Positions 57,472 through 64,000 of a DNA stretch of 64,000 nt are shown here, piece after piece. The translations under genes were made by a program, and so were the position numbers. Under the pieces are notes generated by a model that worked only from the letters and a program-made list of their open reading frames with translations, made no database searches and was not told the origin of the DNA. How positions within the stretch are numbered: position 1 is the first letter of the stretch; the number at the start of each line of letters is the position of its first letter. Origin of the DNA: Clostridium yunnanense (GTDB taxonomy: Bacteria; Bacillota; Clostridia; Clostridiales; Clostridiaceae); contig NZ_JAENHN010000010.1 in NCBI RefSeq assembly GCF_016595795.1, positions 496,001-560,000 on the forward strand. The letters run 5' to 3'.

Positions 57472-58224
57472 ATGGAAAGACAAAAACCACTAATAGGAAT
57501 TATGGGAAACCTTTTATCCATAGATAATGGAGCTTTTTTAGGTAGTGAAAGAGTATATGTAACTGATGCGTATGTTGATTCTATAATAAGGGCAGGAGGA
57601 GCGCCAATTATAATTCCTCCAGTTTTGGATGGAGAGGCCTTAAATATTATAGTGAACCAAATGGATGGTATATTACTATCTGGAGGATATGATGTTGATC
57701 CTCTACTTTATGGTGAACAGCCAAAGCAAAAGCTTGGTTTTGTGCATAGAGTAGTAGATGAGGCTACTATAGAAGTGATAAAAAAAGCATATAGTAAAGG
57801 TAAGTCCATATTTGGGATATGCAAGGGAGCTCAGGTTCTAAATGTAGCGTTTGGAGGAACTGTATATCAAGATATGTCCTATATTGAGGGAAGTTATATA
57901 AAACATGAACAAAATGCTCCGAATTTTAGAGGAACTCATCCGGTAACTATTGAAAAAAATAGTAAATTATATAAAATAGTAGGAGGGGACGTTTTGGTTA
58001 ACAGTTATCATCATCAAGCGATAAATGATGTAGCTGATGGTTTTAATGTGGTAGCGATGGCAAGTGATGGAGTTATTGAGGCCATTGAAAAAGATGATGA
58101 TAGCTTCGTAATCGCAGTTCAATGGCACCCAGAAATGATGAGTAAGTATGATAGGACAATGCAAGAACTTTTTAATAGTTTTGTTAACTCATGCATTAAT
58201 AAAACTATTGGTAATTCAATATAA
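57472..58224 (+). CDS. Class I glutamine amidotransferase-like hydrolase (gamma-glutamyl-GABA hydrolase type)
   Basis: A 250-residue peptidase C26 protein. Nucleophile C117 is in GICKGAQVLNVAFGG; H219 and E221 are in QWHPEMM. LLSGGYDVDPLLYGE is the oxyanion-side signature. Relatives include PuuD, which hydrolyses gamma-glutamyl-GABA in putrescine breakdown; no other Puu genes are here, so another gamma-glutamyl amide is possible. ATG after AGGAGG. Family-D repeat follows the stop by 7 bp. Confidence 0.9.
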   Translation: MERQKPLIGIMGNLLSIDNGAFLGSERVYVTDAYVDSIIRAGGAPIIIPPVLDGEALNIIVNQMDGILLSGGYDVDPLLYGEQPKQKLGFVHRVVDEATIEVIKKAYSKGKSIFGICKGAQVLNVAFGGTVYQDMSYIEGSYIKHEQNAPNFRGTHPVTIEKNSKLYKIVGGDVLVNSYHHQAINDVADGFNVVAMASDGVIEAIEKDDDSFVIAVQWHPEMMSKYDRTMQELFNSFVNSCINKTIGNSI

Positions 58225-58230
58225 ACTACA

Positions 58231-58334
58231 CTAAAGAGTTACTGTATCGAAACTTAATTTATACTTGTTCAAAAATCTCGGCTTTTGAGGATTTTTGGGC
58301 ATGTATAAATTAATAGTTGAATTAGGAGCCCTAT
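58231..58334 (-). repeat. Family D palindromic repeat, copy D2 (inverted)
   Basis: Outer and middle arms match D1 in reverse (TATCGAAACTTAATTTATACTT at one side, GTATAAATTAATAGTTGA at the other). The inner stem is CAAAAATC/GATTTTTG in place of GATAATC/GATTATC, so several base pairs changed on both strands with pairing kept. Confidence 0.8.
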
Positions 58335-58372
58335 ATATAACAAATAAAAAAATACGATAAAGGATTGAAAAA

Positions 58373-59194
58373 ATGAAGAGTATATCTGTATACACAGTAG
58401 ATAGTTTTGCTAATGAAATATTTAAAGGAAATCCAGCTGGAGTTTGCATATTGAATGAGGAATTAGAGGACGGTACTATGCAGCTTATAGCTAAGGAGTT
58501 AAGGTTTTCTGAAACAGCGTTTATTATGGCTTTTAAGGATAACATATATAGTATTAGATGGTTTACTCCAGAATATGAGGTTGATATATGTGGGCATGCT
58601 ACTTTAGCTGCTTCACACGTTTTGCTAAATGAAATAAAAGTCCCTTTTGATAATATACTTTACAGTGGTAACAAAGGAATAATTAGGGCTTGTAAAGAGG
58701 ATAATGGAGAAATAAGTTTAGACTTTCAAATTGACGAACCAGAAACAAGTATACCATTTGATTACGAAGAAGTAATAAAATCATTAGGAATTAATAAATA
58801 CGTAAATGTTTTTTGCGGAAAACTTACAGGAAAATTAGTGGTTGAGTTGGAAGATGAGGAAGAGATAAGACTTGTCAAACCTAATTTTGATGCCATGAAA
58901 GATATACATATAGGAGGGCTGAAAGGTGTTGGAATAACAGCAAACTCAGATAATGAATATGATTTTGTTACCAGATATTTCAACCCTTGGGCAGGGGTAA
59001 ACGAGGATTATGTAACCGGTTCGGTTCATACCTTATTAGCTCAGTATTGGTCTTCAAAAAAAGATAAAAAATTTCTAAAAGCTAAGCAACTTTCTTCACG
59101 AGAAGGAGAGGTAAGCTTGCATATACATGATAATGGTAGAGTGAAGCTATCTGGAAGGGCTGTGCTGGTTTTAAAGGGAGAAATGTTCATATAG
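58373..59194 (+). CDS. PhzF family isomerase-like protein
   Basis: A 273-residue protein with the diaminopimelate-epimerase-like double fold. Signatures are VDSFANEIFKGNPAGVC near the N-terminus, FSETAFI with the catalytic Glu, RWFTPEYEVDICGHATLA and NPWAGVNEDYVTGSVH. PhzF itself acts in phenazine synthesis, but most family members, including this one with no phenazine genes nearby, have unknown substrates. Start ATG 58373; only a weak ribosome site (AAAGGA) precedes it. Flanked by family-D repeats on both sides. Confidence 0.93.
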   Translation: MKSISVYTVDSFANEIFKGNPAGVCILNEELEDGTMQLIAKELRFSETAFIMAFKDNIYSIRWFTPEYEVDICGHATLAASHVLLNEIKVPFDNILYSGNKGIIRACKEDNGEISLDFQIDEPETSIPFDYEEVIKSLGINKYVNVFCGKLTGKLVVELEDEEEIRLVKPNFDAMKDIHIGGLKGVGITANSDNEYDFVTRYFNPWAGVNEDYVTGSVHTLLAQYWSSKKDKKFLKAKQLSSREGEVSLHIHDNGRVKLSGRAVLVLKGEMFI

Positions 59195-59221
59195 AGATGT
59201 ACCAATTTTATTTGAAAAATG

Positions 59222-59326
59222 GTATAGGATTCCTAGCTCAACTATTAAGTTATACTTGCCCGATAATCTCCAGAAGCCGAGATTATCTAACAAGTATAAC
59301 TCAAGTTTCTATAGAGGAATCCTTTA
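59222..59326 (+). repeat. Family D palindromic repeat, copy D3
   Basis: Outer AGGATTC/GAATCCT, middle AAGTTATACTTG/CAAGTATAACT, inner GATAATCTC/GAGATTATC. Compared with D1, one inner pair (C-G to T-A) and one middle pair (T-A to G-C) changed on both sides. It starts 28 bp after the phzF-like stop. A 62-codon frame running through it is not a gene. Confidence 0.83.
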
Positions 59327-59391
59327 GCTATATAAGTGATTTTTATAATGAAAATATAAAGTGTTTTATACATTTAGGAGTATAGGAGAAA

Positions 59392-60345
59392 CTATACTCT
59401 ATTTCTTTTTTCATTTCTTAGGTAAGCTTCTATATTTTTATAAACTTCTAAGATTAAATTCTGTCTTGCCTCGATACTTGCCCATGCAATATGAGGAGTA
59501 ATAAAAAGTTTATCTGAATTTGCCACACTTAGCAGAGGATTTGATTTATCAATTGGTTCTTTAGATATAACATCTAAACTAGCACCTAAAATTAAATTCT
59601 CATCTAATGCTTTTGCTAAAGCACTTTCATTAATTATTCCGCCACGTCCCATATTTAATAATATTGCTGTTTTTTTCATTTGAGTAAGTTCTTTATAATC
59701 GATAAGATTTTTAGTAAGTTCATTTAATGGGCAATGGACAGAAACAACATCACTTTTTGAGAGTAGTTCAGAAAGATCCACTCTTTTATAAGAGCTGTTA
59801 GAATTTTTACCTGAGGTCGAGTAATATATAACCTTGCATCCAAAGGCTGAGGCCACAGTAGCTACCCCTCTACCAATTTCACCAAGGCCAATTATGCCAA
59901 AGGTTTTTCCTTTTAACTCCCAAAAGCTTTTGTTGATATGGGTGAAAAGCTCGCTCCTTGAGTATTCACCTGTTTTAACGTAGTTATCGTAATATTTAAG
60001 GCTCTCTAGAAGGTATAGCAATGAAGCAAAGGTATGTTGAACAACGCTGTTTGTAGAGTAACCTGCAACGTTGGTAACAGCAATGTTATTGCTGTTTGTA
60101 TAACTTAAATCTACATTGTTTGTGCCAGTTGCAGTAAGACATATTAGCTTCAAGTTTGGACATTTAGCAAGATTTGTTTCATTTAATAGAATCTTATTTG
60201 TAATAATAATTTCAGCGTTTCTTATTCTATCTACAACCTGTTCAGGGTTAGTTGTCTCGTAAATTGTTAAATCACCAAAAGAGTGTAAAATACTTAGATC
60301 TATGTCATCTCCAAGAGTTTTAGCATCAAGAATAACAAGCTTCAT
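59392..60345 (-). CDS. D-2-hydroxyacid dehydrogenase
   Basis: A 317-residue NAD-dependent dehydrogenase, close to hydroxypyruvate/glycerate dehydrogenases. NAD motif GLGEIGRGVATVASAFGCKV lies at ~150-169. Catalytic Arg is in LLNMGRGGIINE, Glu in the VISKEPID segment, and His in FITPHIAWAS. ATG at 60345 after GGAGGAGAT. Single gene on the minus strand, convergent with the phzF-like gene. Substrate (glycerate, hydroxypyruvate or another 2-ketoacid) is not determined. Confidence 0.92.
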   Translation of the reverse strand: MKLVILDAKTLGDDIDLSILHSFGDLTIYETTNPEQVVDRIRNAEIIITNKILLNETNLAKCPNLKLICLTATGTNNVDLSYTNSNNIAVTNVAGYSTNSVVQHTFASLLYLLESLKYYDNYVKTGEYSRSELFTHINKSFWELKGKTFGIIGLGEIGRGVATVASAFGCKVIYYSTSGKNSNSSYKRVDLSELLSKSDVVSVHCPLNELTKNLIDYKELTQMKKTAILLNMGRGGIINESALAKALDENLILGASLDVISKEPIDKSNPLLSVANSDKLFITPHIAWASIEARQNLILEVYKNIEAYLRNEKRNRV

Positions 60346-60744
60346 TATATCTCCTCCATAATCTATAGACTTTTAATTAATATTATATGATAAGCACTGA
60401 TCTAATTAAATGATAAGTTTTGAAAATGTTTGATTACAGTTACTCTTTTATATAGTATATCAAAAATTTAACTAAATTCTAAAATATATTAAGCTCAAAC
60501 CTAATGTGTATATAACTAAAATATAAAAATAAATAATAGTTTATTTATAATATAGATAAACTATTATTTATTAGAATTTATCCAAATAAAGATTCGTAGA
60601 ACCATGGAAATCTTTATTTGGAGTTTAAGGAATGAAGTAGTCTATCTATGAACTTGCAAATAATAATGAGATAAATATAAAAAAGATTATGTTGGTAGTC
60701 CATACATGTATATAAATATACGGTATATGAGGAGAGAATATTTT
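60346..60744. other. Divergent intergenic region with a perfect hairpin and repeat E2
   Basis: A perfect 14 bp stem AAATAATAGTTTAT/ATAAACTATTATTT lies at 60531-60569, followed by family-E copy E2 (60574-60646). The remaining sequence is AT-rich; no confident promoter could be picked. Confidence 0.55.
60574..60646 (+). repeat. Family E repeat, copy E2
   Basis: Hairpin CCAAATAAAGATT (60582-60594) with AATCTTTATTTGG (60609-60621), plus flanks shared in reverse with E1 at 35646-35717. Confidence 0.68.
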
Positions 60745-61344
60745 ATGATAACTAAAGATAAAAAACACTATATAGGTTTAATATTTCTAATATGTATTTT
60801 TATATGGTCACTTATTAAACCTAAAAGCTATCTGATTTGGATTTTGGAAGCTGCTCCATTAATCATAGGGATACCTGTGTTACTGTTAACCTATAAGAAA
60901 TTTAAGTTCTCTAATCTTACATATATGATGATATTACTTGCTTCATGCATAATGCTTGTTGGTGGACATTACAGCTATACGGAGGTTCCACTTTTTTCAT
61001 GGATACAAAAGTTCTTTAGCTTAAGCAGAAATCACTATGATAGAGTTGGACATTTTATTCAAGGAGCAACAGCTGCTTTAATAATCAGAGAAATATTGTG
61101 GAAGCTTAGAATCGTAAAGCAGAAAGTATGGGTTACTATAATTTCAATATGCATGTGTTTAGCTGTAAGTGCCTTTTATGAAATTATAGAATTTGCTATT
61201 ACATATATAGTTGGTGGAGAAGCTGATGCTTTCTTAGGTATGCAAGGAGATATATGGGATGCACAATGGGATATGATTTGTGCATTAATAGGTGCTATAG
61301 TTTTTAACTTTATATTTGGAGTATTAGGGCATGATGAAAATTAA
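60745..61344 (+). CDS. DUF2238 membrane protein (YjdF-like)
   Basis: About 199 residues with five or six membrane segments. Family-like stretches are HYDRVGHFIQGATAALIIRE and SAFYEIIEFAIT, with acidic and aromatic residues in membrane regions, then GMQGDIWDAQWDM. The ATG at 60745 with GAGGAG at 60729-60734 is preferred over the ATG at 60706. Function unknown; the conserved His/Asp/Glu pattern would allow metal binding. Single gene. Confidence 0.85.
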   Translation: MITKDKKHYIGLIFLICIFIWSLIKPKSYLIWILEAAPLIIGIPVLLLTYKKFKFSNLTYMMILLASCIMLVGGHYSYTEVPLFSWIQKFFSLSRNHYDRVGHFIQGATAALIIREILWKLRIVKQKVWVTIISICMCLAVSAFYEIIEFAITYIVGGEADAFLGMQGDIWDAQWDMICALIGAIVFNFIFGVLGHDEN

Positions 61345-61505
61345 TAGCAGTGTGTATAATTTTTTTGACTCATAGTAAGTGAAAAATCAATTATAGATAA
61401 ACATAGTAATTTCAAGCGGTTAAGATGATTTTTTAGTGAATATAATAAAAAAATAAAATTTGCATTGTATCAAAATCATTTAACATAGTGGTGAAAACAA
61501 TGATA

Positions 61506-61542
61506 TAATAATAAGGTTAGACTTTCTAACCTTATTATTATT
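61506..61542. terminator. Bidirectional perfect hairpin
   Basis: Perfect stem AATAAGGTTAGA/TCTAACCTTATT around CTT, with AT-rich arms. Confidence 0.85.
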
Positions 61543-61638
61543 TATAATCATAAAGAGAGATTAAAACGAAGTTTTAAGGAAATGATTTATAGATAGTGTA
61601 TTTGCTTAATTGTTCATCCATTGTAGGAGGTGAATTCT

Positions 61639-64000
61639 TTGAATTTTAGATATGGAAACTTAGGTGAGTTATGTAAACCTCATATATTAAAAAAAGGGGA
61701 AACTTATTATACAGGAGAATATGTTTTTGATTTTGAGATTCAAGATATAGAGGAAGATTTATCAAGAAGTATAAGGTGCTATGTTGCATCAGAGTATTTT
61801 GATCAGTATTTAGTGAATTTTCAAATAGACTTTAAAAACAAGCTTATGGAGGGTAAGTGTACCTGCGCAAACTACCTCAAAGATGGAAAGGTATGTAGTC
61901 ATATTGCAGCAGGGTATCTTCATTATTTAAATAAGCTAGCTAAGAAAGAAGTAAAGAAAGTTAGTATAGTAGAACAAATGGTAAAGCTATATGATAACTT
62001 AGTTACTGCAAAAAAGCATAAGGAACCAGTGAAATTAGATGTTATTTTAACTCTTAATAAAGAAATTACTTTGCTTGATTTAAAGGTTGGAACTGATAAA
62101 TTATATTCGGTCAGAGATCTTGAAAGATTTCTTTTAGATATTAAGAAAGAAGATTGTATTTTAGAGTTTGGCAAGGGGTTTATACTAGACCTTAACGAAC
62201 AATATTTTGAGGTTCCTGACAATAATCTAATTTATTTTCTTCAAGATTTGCTTTCAATTGGAGAAATTGCATCAGAAAAAGGAACTCCTAATAAGTTGTT
62301 TCAGGGTAAATATATAAAGTTAGTGGATTCAAGTTTAAAAAGAGTACTGGAACATTGTAAGGAAAAAAGTATAACTATAGTAATTGATTCAGATAAATAT
62401 GAGAACTGCAGGATATGTACAGATGAATTGAAGTTTGAAACAAAGATTGAAGAAGAGTTAGTGGTAATGCGGGTTAAACCTAAGATTAATTTGCCAGTTC
62501 CTGTAACGATAGACTATGAATATATGTTTTATGATAAAAAGATTTATAGATGTGATAAAAGAAATGCAAATAAGTTAAAGGCTATTTGTACATTCTTTAT
62601 GGGTAGTGAAAACAACGAACTCATAATACCCAATAGGGAAAAGGGGTTATTCATAGGGAAGATATTGCCGGTGTTAAATACGATTTCTAATATCGAGTTG
62701 CCAGAAACTTTAAAGAAGAAATTGGAAGACTCAGGAGCTCCGCTAACCTGTAAATTCTATTTTGATAAAGTAGGAAAGCACGTGGGATTGAAGGTCAAGT
62801 TTAACTATAAGATTGTTGAAATAGATGCTGTTTCAGAAAAATACGTGCCTAAAGATGTATCAGTTATAAGGGATATAGATAAAGAAGAAGAGGTTAAAAA
62901 CTTATTGATATCGATGGGATTTATAAAGAATAAAGATAATTTAATTATAAGTGATGAAGAAAAAATAATTGAACTTCAAAGTGAAGGCTTAGAGAAACTG
63001 GCTGAATTTGGAGATGTATATTATTCTGAGGACTTCAAAAAGTTTAAGGTAATAAAAAAGCTTACATTAAGTGCAAGTACAAGTATTAATGAAGAAGATT
63101 TACTTGAGTTTTCGTTTAATATTGATGAATTAACCAATGAAGAACTTGTTGGGACTATCAAAGCTTTAAGAAGTGGTAAAAAATATTATAAAGCGTCGGA
63201 TAAAGGGTTTATTATGCTTGATGACCCTATGTTACAGAACCTTAATAAGGTTTTGGAATCATTAAATATTAAAGAAAGCAGTCTTCTAAATGACAAAGTT
63301 GATCTTGATAAATATAATGCTCTATATCTTAATGATAAAATAAATAAATATCTTAGTGGTAATATTGTTAAGAAGGATGACAGTTTTTCAAAATTGATTG
63401 ATTCTTTTGAGGGGGTAAACAAGGAGAAAATAAGTATACCGAAACAACTGAATTGTCAGATGAGAAATTACCAAATAGATGGTTATAAGTGGCTCAAGAC
63501 ATTAAAAAAATATGGCTTCGGAGGAATATTGGCAGATGAAATGGGCTTAGGTAAGACCTTACAAACAATTTCCTTGCTTTTGTCAGAAAAGGAAGACCAA
63601 AAAACTAATCCTTCTATTGTTATATGCCCAACCTCTCTTTTATACAATTGGAAAGAAGAACTAGAGAGATTTGCTCCTTCACTTAGGGTCTTAATTTATT
63701 ATGGCAGCAAAGCTAATAGAAGTAGGCTTGAAGAAGAGTTCAAGAATGTTGATGTTATATTAACCACATACCCTATTGTTAGAATAGATATAGAAGAGCT
63801 TAAAGAACATACCTTTAACATAGCTATAATTGATGAAGCTCAGAATATCAAGAACAGTATTTCTCAAAATTCAAGAAGTGTAAAAGAATTAAGGGCGGAA
63901 AATAGATTTGCATTAACAGGAACACCAATTGAAAATTCGCTTATGGAACTTTGGTCTATATTTGATTTTATAATGCCAGGATTCCTTTTTTCTTCAAATT
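61639..64000 (+). CDS. SWIM zinc-finger SNF2/Rad54-family helicase, 5' part
   Basis: Open to the window end, 787 codons visible. TTG start at 61639 after AGGAGGTGA. SWIM zinc finger CTCANYLKDGKVCSH at ~75-89. Then a long ~500-residue region with no clear motif (SNF2-associated bacterial region). The SNF2 ATPase starts near residue 615: YQIDGYKWL, motif I DEMGLGKT (M635), motif Ia PTSLLYNWKEEL, motif II DEAQ (D732), motif III LTGTPIENS. The C-terminal helicase lobe lies outside the window. Such proteins translocate on duplex DNA and remodel protein-DNA complexes; the bacterial role is little known. Confidence 0.93.
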   Translation, partial: MNFRYGNLGELCKPHILKKGETYYTGEYVFDFEIQDIEEDLSRSIRCYVASEYFDQYLVNFQIDFKNKLMEGKCTCANYLKDGKVCSHIAAGYLHYLNKLAKKEVKKVSIVEQMVKLYDNLVTAKKHKEPVKLDVILTLNKEITLLDLKVGTDKLYSVRDLERFLLDIKKEDCILEFGKGFILDLNEQYFEVPDNNLIYFLQDLLSIGEIASEKGTPNKLFQGKYIKLVDSSLKRVLEHCKEKSITIVIDSDKYENCRICTDELKFETKIEEELVVMRVKPKINLPVPVTIDYEYMFYDKKIYRCDKRNANKLKAICTFFMGSENNELIIPNREKGLFIGKILPVLNTISNIELPETLKKKLEDSGAPLTCKFYFDKVGKHVGLKVKFNYKIVEIDAVSEKYVPKDVSVIRDIDKEEEVKNLLISMGFIKNKDNLIISDEEKIIELQSEGLEKLAEFGDVYYSEDFKKFKVIKKLTLSASTSINEEDLLEFSFNIDELTNEELVGTIKALRSGKKYYKASDKGFIMLDDPMLQNLNKVLESLNIKESSLLNDKVDLDKYNALYLNDKINKYLSGNIVKKDDSFSKLIDSFEGVNKEKISIPKQLNCQMRNYQIDGYKWLKTLKKYGFGGILADEMGLGKTLQTISLLLSEKEDQKTNPSIVICPTSLLYNWKEELERFAPSLRVLIYYGSKANRSRLEEEFKNVDVILTTYPIVRIDIEELKEHTFNIAIIDEAQNIKNSISQNSRSVKELRAENRFALTGTPIENSLMELWSIFDFIMPGFLFSSN

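Noticed and set aside
59197-59385. A 62-codon frame after the phzF-like gene
   Set aside because: Most of it is repeat D3, the composition is not protein-like and there is no ribosome site.

Overview
The window is AT-rich DNA from an anaerobic, spore-forming Firmicute, most likely Clostridium in the strict sense. The support is the clostridial gene set (a GerA-type germination receptor, a BclA-like collagen protein, a DUF3867 protein), S-box, guanine and PyrR leader controls, strong GGAGG ribosome sites with many TTG/GTG starts, and dense T-tailed intrinsic terminators. No rRNA, tRNA, prophage, CRISPR array or transposase gene was seen, and species cannot be assigned from the sequence.

Layout. 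1-8.5 kb: the 3' end of a Ca2+/H+ antiporter, small proteins, the tRNA thiolase mnmA, a large propeller-type sensor kinase, a duplicated-domain protein of unknown function and an Rrf2 regulator. 8.7-14.8 kb: an orphan LytTR response regulator, then a cheY-cheA-cheW-mcp operon behind a sigma-28-like promoter. 15-19 kb: DUF3867, plsY, and an RRNPP-type TPR regulator with a linked small exported peptide (a candidate quorum-sensing pair), followed by a promoter-terminator unit that could encode a rod-like RNA. 19.5-29.3 kb: a MutS2-like protein without the Smr domain, an atypical purine aptamer before an FAD-dependent oxidoreductase, a Suv3-like RNA helicase, a histidine phosphatase and a KimA-like potassium importer. 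29.4-35.3 kb: an S-box controlling metA-hom, a DUF2264 protein and a TtcA-like tRNA thiolase. 35.7-41.7 kb: a ger operon (A-C-B) converging on a DNRLRE/collagen/BclA-like surface protein. 42-48.5 kb: an SRAP protein, then a guanine-riboswitch operon xpt-bmp lipoprotein-ABC ATPase-two permeases for purine base and nucleoside salvage. 48.6-52.2 kb: PyrR-controlled uraA and a Pho-box-linked DUF47-Pit phosphate transport pair. 52.4-64 kb: glycerophosphodiesterase, LacI regulator, membrane-anchored Mrr-like nuclease, small exported or membrane proteins, a class I GATase, a PhzF protein, a D-2-hydroxyacid dehydrogenase, a DUF2238 protein and the 5' part of a SWIM/SNF2 helicase.

The least explained feature is a set of palindromic intergenic repeats in several families. 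Family A is MITE-like: about 200 or 380 bp, with terminal inverted repeats, a nested two-hairpin module and a conserved mini-ORF. Family B has about eight copies of a ~95 bp palindrome, family D three copies of ~105 bp, and family E two copies. In B and D the hairpin arms differ between copies but compensatory changes keep the pairing. Many copies sit a few bases after a stop codon, so they may work as mRNA 3' ends or attenuators.
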